From: Nitrospirota bacterium
GTDB lineage: Bacteria > Nitrospirota > Thermodesulfovibrionia > Thermodesulfovibrionales > UBA9159
DNA: 64,000 nucleotides
Assembly: GCA_023475105.1 (NCBI GenBank)
Contig: JAMCWJ010000101.1
Coordinates: forward strand, 1-64,000
Direction of reading: 5' to 3'
This document shows positions 1 to 8,360 of this stretch, in pieces; within the stretch, counting starts at the first letter, position 1; each line of letters opens with the position of its first letter. The notes beneath the pieces were generated by a model that worked only from the letters and a program-made list of their open reading frames with translations, was not told the origin of the DNA and did not search any database. Position numbers and translations under genes: made by a program.

Positions 1-90
1 TCCGCATCGCTTCCACTGAGATCATTTGAAGTGCAGGGGGCTTCGGCCCCCCACACCAAAGGCCAGCTCATCGTGAAAGGGTCGGAATAA

Positions 91-417
91 TCAGAAAGTT
101 TGGGCTGCGTTAATTTGAAAAACAACAGCTTCTTTAATCTCTACGATCTTCTTCTTAACCGGGGCTGGCAGGCTCCGTCCCTTGCCGTTATGGCTCTTTA
201 AGAGCCCCGCTTCCCCCTCACTACGGTAGGCCCTTACCCACCGCCTCACCGACTCCTTGCTCACCCCGCATTCCTGCAGGATCACCGGGACGGGAACGCC
301 CTCCTCAAGATACTTCCTGACTATCTGAAGCTTGAAATCGGCCCCGAAAAACTTCCTCTTCCCCTCCGAGGCCTTCCTCTTCGTAACGCTCTTCTGTACT
401 GCCTCTATTGCTTCCAT
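91..417 (-). CDS. Transposase OrfA-like helix-turn-helix protein, probably a remnant
   Basis: A 108-residue basic protein with a helix-turn-helix of the IS3/IS630-type transposase class: the motif ECGVSKESVRRWVRAYRSEG at about residues 50-69, followed by a K/R-rich linker. The ATG at 417 follows a GGAGAGGAG ribosome site. Family members normally run on into a DDE catalytic domain, either fused or by frameshift. Here the reading frame ends soon after the DNA-binding part (KEAVVFQINAAQTF), so only the recognition domain is present in this window. A continuation to the left of position 1 in another frame cannot be excluded. No terminal inverted repeats were found. Confidence 0.6.
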   Translation of the reverse strand: MEAIEAVQKSVTKRKASEGKRKFFGADFKLQIVRKYLEEGVPVPVILQECGVSKESVRRWVRAYRSEGEAGLLKSHNGKGRSLPAPVKKKIVEIKEAVVFQINAAQTF

Positions 418-480
418 CACTGACACTCCTCTCCAAAACCTCACTTTGGAGTGTCACCCTATTTCTTCATCTCCTTGGTA

Positions 481-693
481 TCATAAACTGGTCGTTAGCG
501 CAACTTCGTAATTGGGATCTGTCCAATAACAGTCAATATAACAACCATAGCCGGGTATCGGAGTGTAAGAACATATATCATCTGAGCTAGCACAAGCCCC
601 GTAAGTGTGATATTCGGTCTCCCCGCACCAACCAAAAGCCAACTGCGGAAGAAAGAGAAAACATATAAATGCAATACTCTCTGATATCTTCAT
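481..693 (-). CDS. Small Cys-rich predicted secreted protein
   Basis: A 70-residue product with an N-terminal hydrophobic stretch (AFICFLFLPQLAFG) that looks like a signal peptide, followed by a short region containing seven cysteines. I recognise no family. No convincing ribosome-binding site precedes the ATG at 693. It lies between a transposase remnant and a truncated transglutaminase-like gene, so it may be part of degraded DNA. Signal-peptide shape and paired cysteines are its only coding evidence. Confidence 0.35.
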   Translation of the reverse strand: MKISESIAFICFLFLPQLAFGWCGETEYHTYGACASSDDICSYTPIPGYGCYIDCYWTDPNYEVALTTSL

Positions 694-1035
694 GTTCGAA
701 TGGATGTTGTCAAGTCTAAAACGTGAGCATAGATTAGCCGAGCGGCACAGTTTCACCACTAAGAGAATCTTATTGCAAATTCCAAAAATGGGTGAGGCGG
801 GACAATCGGACATTGCTTAATTTAGACCTTGCTGGAAGCACTAAACCTATGAGTCCCCTCCCCCTACAGAGATGCCTTCTGTTCCCTTTACGTTTCAAAC
901 AAAAGGTCCCATTGGCGTCTTGGTCATTGTCAAGCTGCAAACTTTTCTGATTGCCATTCGGCTCCATTTAACCTTTTCCGAACCCCCACATCCGCACATC
1001 CGTAAAAGTTCCCCTTAAGACATGCCTGCATTGCG
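694..1035. other. Intergenic stretch without a recognisable gene
   Basis: All six frames carry only short ORFs without family resemblance. The expected continuation of the transglutaminase-like gene to the right (residues after its QIIDLAP segment) was sought in the other minus frames and not found, so this DNA is probably unrelated sequence joined to a truncated gene. Confidence 0.5.
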
Positions 1036-1542
1036 CTATACTGAGCTGAAATACAGTGCGGCTGGAGCCAAGTCAATGATCTGAGCTGCGGTTCTCGGAT
1101 CTCGCACTCCACCCAGCCAGTTCATCAGCCTGTTCGTCGATAGTTCTATTTGTGCCACAGGTGTATTTCGCAGGAATACTGTTGCCCTTAATAAAGCAAT
1201 AAGCACGCTAGCCAAATCGATGTCATTTCCTGCCTTCTCAAGAAGCGTCTGGTTAGCACCCTTTATAGACCCATAATAGGGTTCGCAACTAAAGCTGTTG
1301 TGCACATATTCGCAGATATTCACCAGCGAATTTCCGAGTTCAGCAGCTATGTCCTTTTCGAATTTCTCTTCAGGTTTCTGTGTTCTCGTTTGCCCAGTCT
1401 TTAACGTAAAACCTTGAACGTTGAACTTTGAACCGGTATTTAGCGCATAGACAATATCAACCACTCCCCAAAAGGTCCACAAAAAGAAAGCAAGAACTAC
1501 CGCTGATACGATTTTCAGCGCACAACTGAACTCACAATCCAT
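1036..1542 (-). pseudogene. 3'-truncated transglutaminase-like protein
   Basis: The product has an N-terminal membrane or signal segment (residues about 8-30), then the pattern KAGNDIDLASVLIALLRA followed by MNWLGGVRDPRTAAQII. These are familiar from the large transglutaminase-like proteins often linked to RHS-type genes, where this stretch precedes the catalytic Cys-His-Asp region. The reading frame stops about 10 residues later, so the catalytic part is lost and the gene is probably dead. The ATG at 1542 is preferred over the TTG at 1545. The peptide GSKFNVQG at about residues 38-45 is encoded by a heptanucleotide repeat (1411-1434) that also occurs inside queC, suggesting an in-frame repeat insertion. 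Confidence 0.5.
1411..1434. repeat. NTTGAAC heptamer repeat, three units
   Basis: Three consecutive 7-nt units of the form NTTGAAC (CTTGAAC, GTTGAAC, TTTGAAC) lie inside the transglutaminase-like frame. A four-unit relative lies at 62910-62937 inside queC. Confidence 0.7.
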
Positions 1543-1936
1543 CAATCACCGCCCCAGAAGAACAGATTTGCGTTAAGGATATACCACGTTTGAAAAGCCC
1601 GGTCATTTCATTTCTCCTTGAGCATGCAGGTAAGGTTTTCAGCCGAAGGTACTCTTCGTCTCTTAGTCCGTATGCCACTAAAAATATGCTACCCTCTAAC
1701 AATCCTGCGCAAGAAAATCTATCGGGCAAACACAGTATTTTTGGTATGGGGTCGGAAAAGTGCTGCGACCGTCTATAAGTGAAGGTTGTCCACCTGTGCA
1801 AGCATCATCAGATAGGCTGTTGCCTTGTTAATTGTGAAAGTAATGAGCCCGGAGGGTCACACCCAAAACCGTTATCTCCAGTTCTAACCTCTATTTACTT
1901 GCGATACTGCCGTTCAACGGTCGCAATTCATACCGC
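1543..1936. other. Intergenic stretch without a recognisable gene
   Basis: The longest frames (about 60-90 codons on either strand) lack ribosome sites and show no family signature. Nothing supportable was seen here; it separates the degraded left edge from comM. Confidence 0.5.
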
Positions 1937-3469
1937 TTAGAACACTCCCCTGTCCAGGGTCCTGTACTGGATCGCCTCGGATACATGGTGGCTCTGGATA
2001 TCCTCGGCGCTTTCGAGGTCCGCGATCGTCCTCGACACTTTCAATATCCTCATGTACGCCCTCGCGCTCAGCCCGAGTCTGTGCATCGCATTGTCGAGAA
2101 GGGTATGGGCGTCTTCCTTCAGTTTGCAGTATTTCTTGATATGCCGTGCCTTCATCTGTCCGTTGCAGTAAATCTTGTCGTTCCTGAACCGTTCCAGCTG
2201 CCGGTTCCTCGCACTCACCACCCTGTCGCGTATCGTCTCGGACCTCTCCCCTGAAAAATCCGTCGAGAGCTCCTTGTGCGGCACAGCCGGCACTTCGATA
2301 TGGATATCGATTCTGTCGAGCAGAGGACCGGAGACCCTCCGCCGGTACCGGTGGATCTGCCCCGGACTGCACGTGCACTGGTGCCTCGGGTCGCCGAGGT
2401 AGCCGCAGGGACAGGGGTTCATCGCGCTCACAAGCATGAAGGAGGCGGGATAGGTGATCGAGGCGACCGCCCTCGATACGGTCACCTCGCCGTTTTCGAG
2501 GGGCTGCCTCAGGACTTCGAGGACATTCCTCTTGAATTCGGGGAGCTCGTCCAGAAAAAGGACGCCGTGGTGCGCAAGACTCACCTCGCCGGGCTTCGGT
2601 ACCTGCCCGCCCCCGATCAGAGCGACATCGGAGATGGTATGATGGGGGGACCTGAAGGGCCGTATCGCGAGAAGCGGCTGACCGTCCTTCAAAAGCCCCG
2701 CGACGCTATGGATCCTCGTTGTTTCCAGCGCCTCCTCGAAGGTCATTCCGGGGAGTATCGTCGGCAGTCTCTTCGAAAGCATCGTCTTGCCCGAGCCGGG
2801 CGGACCGATCGTCAGAACGTTATGGCCTCCGGCGGCAGAGACCTCGAGCGCCCGCTTCGCGTGCTCCTGGCCCTTCACCTCGGAGAAGTCTTCTTCGTAG
2901 ACCGAGTTTTCCTCAAGCGCCTGTGCCGCTTCTATCTTCAGTGCGACCTTTCCGTTGTCCGAGGTCAGGAATTCGATCACTGCGGGAAGGCTTTCGAGGC
3001 CGAAGACATCGACGCCGCTCACGACCGCGGCCTCCGGGGCGTTCTCTTTCGGGAGGATGAGCCCCTTCAATCCCATGCCTTTTGCGAGGATCGCCATCGA
3101 GAGCGCGCCCCGCACCGGTTTTATCCTGCCGTCGAGAGAGAGTTCGCCGGTAAAGAGATACCCGTCGAGAAACCCGGAATCGATCACGCCCTCAGCAGCG
3201 ATGATACCTATCGCTATCGGCAGATCGAAAGCCGAGCCCTCTTTCTTCAAGTCCGCGGGGGCAAGGTTCACGGTGATCTGTTTCAAGGGGAAATTGAAGC
3301 CGATATTCTTGAGCGCCGGCCTCACCCTGTCGCGGCTTTCCTTCACCGCGAGGTCGGGAAGGCCCACCATCGAGAAATGGGGCAGGCCCCTCGCCGTGAT
3401 ATCGACCTCGACCTCGACCACATGCGCGTCGATACCGACGACGCTCGCGCTCCGTATCTTTGCCAGCAT
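1937..3469 (-). CDS. comM: YifB/ComM family Mg-chelatase-like AAA+ ATPase
   Basis: A 510-residue protein of normal family length. It begins with the N-terminal ComM/Lon-like fold (the [16 protein letters not shown] region), continues with an AAA+ module (Walker A GPPGSGKT, Walker B-type LFLDELPEF), and ends with the C-terminal Mg-chelatase-related domain. ComM is a hexameric helicase that promotes branch migration during homologous recombination and natural transformation. No competence genes are adjacent, so whether this organism takes up DNA cannot be judged. The gene stands alone. Long antisense frames over it are shadows of its GC-rich codon use. Confidence 0.93.
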   Translation of the reverse strand: MLAKIRSASVVGIDAHVVEVEVDITARGLPHFSMVGLPDLAVKESRDRVRPALKNIGFNFPLKQITVNLAPADLKKEGSAFDLPIAIGIIAAEGVIDSGFLDGYLFTGELSLDGRIKPVRGALSMAILAKGMGLKGLILPKENAPEAAVVSGVDVFGLESLPAVIEFLTSDNGKVALKIEAAQALEENSVYEEDFSEVKGQEHAKRALEVSAAGGHNVLTIGPPGSGKTMLSKRLPTILPGMTFEEALETTRIHSVAGLLKDGQPLLAIRPFRSPHHTISDVALIGGGQVPKPGEVSLAHHGVLFLDELPEFKRNVLEVLRQPLENGEVTVSRAVASITYPASFMLVSAMNPCPCGYLGDPRHQCTCSPGQIHRYRRRVSGPLLDRIDIHIEVPAVPHKELSTDFSGERSETIRDRVVSARNRQLERFRNDKIYCNGQMKARHIKKYCKLKEDAHTLLDNAMHRLGLSARAYMRILKVSRTIADLESAEDIQSHHVSEAIQYRTLDRGVF

Positions 3470-3586
3470 TGCCGTATTATATTTTTAAACACTGACAAAA
3501 GCAACTGATTTCAGGCTCATCGTATCAGGTACTATGGAGTTCACAAGAATGGTGACATTGATCCGGGGAACGCCCCTATTTGAAAA

Positions 3587-3610
3587 GACCCCTCTTTCGA
3601 AAAGAGGGAT
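3587..3610. terminator. Hairpin upstream of the tRNA genes
   Basis: An inverted repeat of CCCTCTTT and AAAAGAGGG around a short loop, followed on the plus strand by a short T run (GTTTTTG). It lies between comM, which starts away from it, and the tRNA promoter. It may end an unseen plus-strand transcript or be a small palindrome with no function. Confidence 0.3.
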
Positions 3611-3730
3611 GCCGTTTTTGCCGGGAGACTGTTCATATTTGAGAAACTCCCCTTCGTCCCCATGCGCAGGGGGGAGTTCGGAATTGTCTTAACGATGAAT
3701 TCTTCCCCGATCAGGGAAGTTTTGATCGGA

Positions 3731-3760
3731 TTGACAAGGGTGCATTTTAGCGTGTATTCT
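3731..3760 (+). promoter_or_regulatory. Sigma-70 promoter of the tRNA-Lys gene
   Basis: A perfect -35 box TTGACA at 3731-3736 and a -10 box TATTCT at 3755-3760 are separated by 18 bp. They end 12 bp before the mature 5' end of tRNA-Lys. Confidence 0.65.
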
Positions 3761-3772
3761 ATAGGTTCCGGA

Positions 3773-3848
3773 GGGCCGCTAGCTCAGTTGGCAGAGCAAC
3801 GCCCTTTTAAGGCGTGGGTCGATGGTTCGAATCCATCGCGGCTCACCA
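3773..3848 (+). tRNA. tRNA-Lys (anticodon TTT)
   Basis: A complete cloverleaf: acceptor stem GGGCCGC/GCGGCTC with one G-U pair, D-loop with AGCTCAGTTGGCAGAGC, anticodon stem ACGCC/GGCGT with loop CTTTTAA, T-arm GGTTCGAATCC, and encoded CCA at the 3' end. Confidence 0.95.
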
Positions 3849-3955
3849 AAAAAACCGCATTGGGTAACGCGTGATATGTGATGAGAAAAAGGCTCCACGA
3901 GCGCCTGATGAAGAAGTGTTCACAACGTATACCCATCACGGACTAAGGTTTTGAT

Positions 3956-4033
3956 GTCCCCATCGTCTAGCCCGGCCTAGGACATCGCCCTTTCAAGGCG
4001 GTAACATGGGTTCGAATCCCATTGGGGACGCCA
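3956..4033 (+). tRNA. tRNA-Glu (anticodon TTC)
   Basis: A complete cloverleaf: acceptor stem GTCCCCA/TGGGGAC, anticodon loop CTTTCAA, T-loop GGTTCGAATCC, and encoded CCA. It lies 107 bp after tRNA-Lys on the same strand and ends just before a terminator hairpin, so the two are probably co-transcribed. Confidence 0.95.
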
Positions 4034-4043
4034 AGAAAAATCC

Positions 4044-4075
4044 AGGGTTACGTTTTTTCCGTAACCCTTTCTTGT
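4044..4075 (+). terminator. Rho-independent terminator after tRNA-Glu
   Basis: A perfect 9-bp stem AGGGTTACG/CGTAACCCT (4044-4052 and 4060-4068) with a T-rich loop, followed by TTCTTGTTCC. It begins 11 bp after the CCA end. Confidence 0.75.
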
Positions 4076-4180
4076 TCCTTCGGACCGGCCGGCCCCTTAC
4101 GGCTTTGCCGCCCCTGGGACAGGTGCTATCGCATAAATACCCGGCCTTCGGCAGCATCCGACTTACGGCCCTTCATCTCA

Positions 4181-4672
4181 CTATTCAACTTTCACAGAGA
4201 TCTTCTTTGTTTCCGCAAGAGCCTTTGCGGTCTTGGGAAGCGTTATGCTGAGCACGCCCTTTTTGAACGCGGCCTCGACCTTATCTGTTTCGACCTCGAC
4301 AGGAAGCGGAATGGTCCTGCTGAAAGAGCCGTAGGAGCGCTCCATTCTGTAGTAGTCTTTTCTCTTGTCTTCCTTTTCCTCTTTCTTCTCACCTTTGATC
4401 GTCAGCATGCCGTTTTGGAGCGATATATCGATCTCCTTTTCGTCCATGCCGGGAAGTTCGGCAGAGACCTTGATCTCCTTGTCATTTTCGATCACGTCGA
4501 CCTTCGGATCAAAGGCGCCCATGCGGCTTTCGAAGGGCTCGAGATCGAAGCCGCGGAAGTAGTTCTCGAACAGGGTGTCCATCTCCCGCCGGAGAAGGGC
4601 AAAGGGATTTTCGTCTTCACGCTGTACCGGGACACTCTTCTTTCCGAACGGCGCCAGGTTTCTGATAGCCAT
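4181..4672 (-). CDS. Hsp20/alpha-crystallin small heat shock protein
   Basis: A 163-residue ATP-independent holdase chaperone. The alpha-crystallin domain spans about residues 55-155, with the conserved core AELPGMDEKEIDISLQNGML and the C-terminal signature KKGVLSITLPK. The N-terminal arm (FALLRREMDTLFENYF) is typical of bacterial class A proteins. The ATG at 4672 follows AAAGGAGG. It is the last of three tandem hsp20 genes read leftwards from one CIRCE-controlled promoter; the 56-bp gap to the previous gene fits co-transcription. Confidence 0.93.
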   Translation of the reverse strand: MAIRNLAPFGKKSVPVQREDENPFALLRREMDTLFENYFRGFDLEPFESRMGAFDPKVDVIENDKEIKVSAELPGMDEKEIDISLQNGMLTIKGEKKEEKEDKRKDYYRMERSYGSFSRTIPLPVEVETDKVEAAFKKGVLSITLPKTAKALAETKKISVKVE

Positions 4673-4728
4673 GACAAATACCTCCTTTCGGGATCTCTCT
4701 TCACCCTGGATTGAGCTTCACGGCCCTG

Positions 4729-5136
4729 TTATGCTTCGGCCTGAATCGGTATTTTCCTCATTTTGGCCGCCTCTGCCTTGGGCAGCACGAGTTTCAAGAC
4801 ACCGTTCTTCACTGTTGCGCGAATCCTGTCCCTGTCCACCTCGTCAGACAGGGTAAAGGTCCTCTGAAAATCGCCGATCCCGTATTCAGACAGAAGAAGC
4901 TTGTGGTTTTCGGGTATTTCGGCATCCACCCTGCCATGGATGGTCAGCACATTCTTATCGAGGGTCACGTCGACGGACTTCTCATCTACCCCCGGCATAT
5001 CGGCAATCACGACCATCTCGTCCTTCTTCTCCATAATATCGACGTCAGGCGTGTAGACACGGCGCTGTCTCGTGCGCTCTCCCTGGCCGGGCGTCGATGC
5101 CTCTTTCTTTTCGATCTCTCTTTTCACATCTTCCAT
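4729..5136 (-). CDS. Hsp20/alpha-crystallin small heat shock protein
   Basis: The second gene of the hsp20 cluster, 135 residues. A short charged N-terminus leads into an alpha-crystallin domain containing IADMPGVDEKSVDVTLDKNV and ending with KNGVLKLVLPKAEAAK. The ATG at 5136 is preferred because GGAGG lies 8 nt upstream; an in-frame GTG at 5145 would overlap that ribosome site. The three paralogues differ greatly from one another, so they are not a recent duplication. They may form mixed oligomers or serve different clients. Confidence 0.9.
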   Translation of the reverse strand: MEDVKREIEKKEASTPGQGERTRQRRVYTPDVDIMEKKDEMVVIADMPGVDEKSVDVTLDKNVLTIHGRVDAEIPENHKLLLSEYGIGDFQRTFTLSDEVDRDRIRATVKNGVLKLVLPKAEAAKMRKIPIQAEA

Positions 5137-5156
5137 TCCCTTCACCTCCTCGTATG

Positions 5157-5588
5157 TCAGCTTGGGTTGATCACTATCTTCCTCGGCTTCTCGGCTTCGG
5201 CACGCGGCAAAGACACAGACAAGACACCTTTCAGAAACCGCGCCTGCACCCTGCTTGAATCAACGGCAAAGGGCAGTTCGACCATCTTGGTGAGCTGTCC
5301 GTGCCAGCGTTCTCTGCGGTGGTAGGCCTCGCCCTCCTTCAATTCCTCCAGCCGCCGCGCCCCGCGAAGCGTGAGGGTCTTGTCGACAATGGAGATATCG
5401 AGTGACTCGGGGTCGATTCCCGGGATTTCCGCAGTGACGACCGCATGCTCTTCGGAAGCCCACAGGTTGACTGCCGGGAATTCGACTGTCACCGGCGCCG
5501 ACAACCTCGCAAGGGCTCTGTTCATGCTTTCGAATTCACGCCATGGATCGAGAAACCTGCCGAACCTCTCCAGTTCCGACCATAACAT
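5157..5588 (-). CDS. Hsp20/alpha-crystallin small heat shock protein, first gene of the operon
   Basis: A 143-residue small heat shock protein with a core TAEIPGIDPESLDISIVDKT and a C-terminal KGVLSVSLPRAEAEKPRKI. The frame is open back to 5648, but the ATG at 5588 is chosen because AGGAGGTGG lies just upstream and because the longer frame would run through the CIRCE operator. It is the promoter-proximal gene of the three-gene cluster, with 20 bp to the next start codon. Confidence 0.92.
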   Translation of the reverse strand: MLWSELERFGRFLDPWREFESMNRALARLSAPVTVEFPAVNLWASEEHAVVTAEIPGIDPESLDISIVDKTLTLRGARRLEELKEGEAYHRRERWHGQLTKMVELPFAVDSSRVQARFLKGVLSVSLPRAEAEKPRKIVINPS

Positions 5589-5637
5589 AACATCCACCTC
5601 CTTCGTTTTTGTGCTCCGAAACTTTCGGCAAACCGCG

Positions 5638-5664
5638 TTAGCACTCACCAGCTGAGAGTGCTAA
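5638..5664. promoter_or_regulatory. CIRCE element (HrcA operator)
   Basis: A perfect match to the CIRCE consensus: TTAGCACTC, nine spacer bases, GAGTGCTAA. It lies between the promoter and the first hsp20 start codon, the usual place for HrcA repression of heat shock operons. No hrcA, groE or dnaK gene is in this window. Confidence 0.95.
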
Positions 5665-5672
5665 CAGTTAAT

Positions 5673-5701
5673 ATTTATCATATTTTCCGGGGACTTGTCA
5701 A
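5673..5701 (-). promoter_or_regulatory. Sigma-70 promoter of the hsp20 operon
   Basis: Read on the minus strand: TTGACA (5701-5696), 17 bp, then ATAAAT (5678-5673). Transcription would start inside or next to the CIRCE element, as in other HrcA-regulated operons. Confidence 0.6.
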
Positions 5702-5759
5702 GAGCTTCTGTATTGCCTTCTTTTTACTTTAGAATCATGCCGTTTCAGTCCAGGATACA

Positions 5760-5896
5760 GGCCCGAGCGGTGGACAGTTCACCGCCGATCTTGATCTGAT
5801 CGTAGAGTTGTCAGCGGACAATCTGAAAAAGTTTCTCACCGCCATGGGTGAATTAGGCTACAAACCGAGACTTCCGGTTAGGGCGGATCACAGCAG
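5760..5896 (+). pseudogene. Fragment of a nucleotidyltransferase-fold protein
   Basis: An open stretch without a start encodes GQFTADLDLIVELSADNLKK and then FLTAMGELGYKPRLPVRAD, like the T-x-D-hydrophobic-D strand and following helix of MNT/DUF6036-type nucleotidyltransferases (antitoxin-like or AbiEii-like). Both ends are missing. It runs directly into the start-less membrane protein gene to its right, so a deletion probably fused two genes. Family assignment rests on one motif. Confidence 0.4.
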
Positions 5897-6223
5897 GCAA
5901 AGACGGTCACGACGATCGTCTACGCCCTCCAGGCAGGCTCCTTCGTCCTCGGCGTAACGATCATCGCGGCGGTCATCATCAATTATCTCAAAAGAGAAGA
6001 TGTTCAGGGCACCTGGCTTGCCTCCCACTTCCGCTGGCAGATCAGGACCTTCTGGTTCGGCCTCCTCTGGGGCGCAGTCGGCGCCCTGACCGTACTATCC
6101 GGCATCGGATTCTTTCTCCTCGGTGTCGACCTCGTCTGGGTGATCTACAGGATCGTGAAAGGCTGGCTCAGACTGAGCGAGGGGAAGGAGATGTATACAG
6201 AGGCCTCACTCCGAAGCGACTAG
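5882..6223 (+). pseudogene. 5'-truncated DUF4870-type small membrane protein
   Basis: The frame from the TAG at 5879 to the TAG at 6221 reads QQAKTVTTIVYALQAGSF, a second strand with HFRWQIRTFWFGLLW, then a transmembrane pair and IYRIVKGWLRLSEGKEMY. This is the full core of DUF4870-like three-helix membrane proteins. No ATG, GTG or TTG precedes the conserved region, so only the first 10-15 residues of a normal protein are missing. The remainder is intact and carries no stops, which suggests that the deletion fusing it to the nucleotidyltransferase fragment is recent. A rare start codon such as ATC is possible but unproven. Confidence 0.6.
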
Positions 6224-6467
6224 GAGATTCTTTGAGCCGCATCCGATTACAGTAAATGCCGGGGCTGTGCCGCACCCGATTGTCTACACTCTCCGTTCCG
6301 GATGATCACCGTAGAATAGCCATGGAAACTGAGCTTTTTTGCCGACCTTCCTTTGTCAATCTGTTTCTTAAATTGTTATTCTTGTTTAATAGGAAAAATT
6401 CAATCGGCAATGACATTCCCGCCCGCCAAACGCAGGGATGCGGCCATAAAATGCAAAGGATGATGAT

Positions 6468-7643
6468 ATGTTTCAGCTGAAACGGCAGTTGCCTTACAGA
6501 CCCACGGAAAGGATGAACGTCGTAAGCTACCCGATACGCGACATCGTAATGGAGGCGAAGCGCGAGGAGGCAAAGGGCAAGAAGATGATCTACCTCAATA
6601 TCGGGGACCCGCCCCAGTACGGCTTCCCGCCGTTCAACGTGATAGCCGAGCGGGTGAAGAGCGCGCTCGACGAGAACTGGAAAGGGTATGCCCCTTCCGA
6701 AGGCGACGAGGAGTTCTGTGATACCGTGGCAAAGATCGAGAAGTGCAGACGCGAGGATGTGTTTGCCGTTGCCGGCCTCACCGAGGGAATAGACTTCTTT
6801 TTCCATTCGTTCATCGGCTTCGGGGAGAAGGTGCTTCTTCCGAACCCGGTATATCCCCTTTACCTGAGCAAGGCAAAGCAGTTCGAGGGCGACACCGTGT
6901 TTTACAGGCACGATGAAAAGGGCCAGATAGACGTAGTAAATCTGGCAAAGAAGATCGAGGGCGCAAAGGCGATGGTGATCATCAACCCGAACAACCCGCT
7001 GGGCTCCGTCTATTCGGAAAAGAACCTCTCGGACGTCGTGAAGCTCTGCGACGAGTTCGATGTCCCCATATTTTACGACGGCTCCTACGACCAGCTGATA
7101 TTGGAAGGCAAACAGGTGGACTTCAGAAAGATAGCGCGGGACAAGGTGTCTTTCATATACGGCAGTTCGCTTTCGAAGGACTTCAACTACCCTGGCGCAC
7201 GAATAGGATGGGTGGCGTTCCACGGCGACAAATGGTCAGAGGTCAAGAATGCGTTCTTCCTGCTCTGCAACCAGCGCCTCTCGGTAAACTGGGAGTACCA
7301 GAAAGCGGCTGCGGCCGCACTGGTGCACCCGTCATATCCGGCGTATCTCGCAAACATAAAGGCGAAGCTCATCGAAAGAAGGGACACGTTTATGAAGATG
7401 GCAGGGAAGCTGCCGCTCTCATTCCCTGTTCCAAAGGGCACGTTCTACGCGTTCATCAAGATAGAAACGACGAAATGGAAGAAGGACGTGCAGTTCGTGC
7501 GGGCCGCGCTGAAGGAAGGCGTCGTCTTTGTTCCCGGTTCAGGATTCGGCCGGCAGGAGGATGGGGTCTATTTCAGGACCACGTTCCTGCCTGAGCCGCA
7601 CATCATAGAAGAGGCCTTCACCAAGATCAGACGGATACTATGA
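6468..7643 (+). CDS. Class I/II PLP-dependent aminotransferase, alanine/aspartate type
   Basis: A 391-residue aminotransferase of fold type I. Visible motifs: substrate loop LNIGDPPQYGFPP, NPNNPLG (residues about 167-173), the Asp that contacts the pyridine nitrogen in FYDGSYDQ, and the PLP lysine in SSLSKDFNYPGARIGW (about 225-245). The sequence resembles AlaA/AlaT-type alanine transaminases and archaeal aspartate aminotransferases; substrate is inferred. YDGSYD in place of the common Y-DEIYD is a local oddity. The ATG at 6468 follows AAGGATGATGAT. It stands alone on the plus strand. Confidence 0.9.
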   Translation: MFQLKRQLPYRPTERMNVVSYPIRDIVMEAKREEAKGKKMIYLNIGDPPQYGFPPFNVIAERVKSALDENWKGYAPSEGDEEFCDTVAKIEKCRREDVFAVAGLTEGIDFFFHSFIGFGEKVLLPNPVYPLYLSKAKQFEGDTVFYRHDEKGQIDVVNLAKKIEGAKAMVIINPNNPLGSVYSEKNLSDVVKLCDEFDVPIFYDGSYDQLILEGKQVDFRKIARDKVSFIYGSSLSKDFNYPGARIGWVAFHGDKWSEVKNAFFLLCNQRLSVNWEYQKAAAAALVHPSYPAYLANIKAKLIERRDTFMKMAGKLPLSFPVPKGTFYAFIKIETTKWKKDVQFVRAALKEGVVFVPGSGFGRQEDGVYFRTTFLPEPHIIEEAFTKIRRIL

Positions 7644-7804
7644 ACAGTCTTTTATGAAAGGAGAAAAAGGGACAGGCTGCTTCCTTCCGGGTTTGGTACA
7701 ATAAAGTATCCTGCAGAGAGGATTCAGGCAATGAAACGGATAATTTCAGCGGGCCGAAGGACAGGATATCACGGCACGGCCTTCCAGGCATCAGGAGGGA
7801 GAGC

Positions 7805-8281
7805 ATGACCATAAACCCGGGAAGGCAAGGGAAGTTTTCCATCATCGCATCGGTCGTATTTCTCGGAGCCGTCATCCTGGCGGCATGCCACAGCGAGCCG
7901 CCGCGGATCAGCATCGAGTCGCCGAAGGCCATATTGTCGCCCGTCATTTACGGTGAGGCCATGGTTGCCATGACGATCAGGAACGACGGAGGCGCGGATG
8001 TGCTGAAGGGTGTCAGCACGGACATACCGGGTGCGAAAGTGTCGTTTCACGTTATGGAGGATAAGCGCATGGGGCAAGTCGCGACCGTCGATATCAACGG
8101 AGGGAGCTCTACGGTGTTCAAGTTGGGAGGCAGCCATGTAATGATCGAGGACATGCCGAGGACCTTGGTCGAGGGCTCGCCTATTACGCTGACCCTGGTC
8201 TTCGAGAAATCGGGTGAAAAGCAGCTTCATCTGAAGCTCGAAAAGGCCCCTGCGATGCCGACGGACGAACACAAGGATTAG
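7805..8281 (+). CDS. PCuAC-domain lipoprotein, copper chaperone-like
   Basis: A 158-residue protein with a lipoprotein signal peptide (lipobox LAAC, Cys about residue 28), then a PCuAC (DUF461) fold. The copper-binding pattern is visible: FHVMEDKRM, about 20 residues, then GGSHVMIEDM, matching the H-x-M and downstream H-x-M arrangement. PCuAC proteins deliver Cu(I) to the CuA site of cytochrome oxidases or buffer copper in the periplasm. The C-terminus ends in a His/Asp-rich tail. No oxidase genes are nearby, so the client is unknown. Confidence 0.8.
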   Translation: MTINPGRQGKFSIIASVVFLGAVILAACHSEPPRISIESPKAILSPVIYGEAMVAMTIRNDGGADVLKGVSTDIPGAKVSFHVMEDKRMGQVATVDINGGSSTVFKLGGSHVMIEDMPRTLVEGSPITLTLVFEKSGEKQLHLKLEKAPAMPTDEHKD

Positions 8282-8360
8282 TCCAAAGCACGGCCGGTTC
8301 TGCTAATATATCTACAATGACCCCTGAAAACAAATATAGTTGCTTCCCCTGTCGCAAACT

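Noticed and set aside
2276-3508. 410-codon plus-strand ORF opposite comM
   Set aside because: Pure antisense shadow of a clearly conserved ATPase; no family pattern, Arg/His/Gly-rich composition from GC-rich codons.
6306-7223. 305-codon minus-strand ORF opposite the aminotransferase
   Set aside because: Antisense shadow; Leu/Val/Arg-rich without domains.
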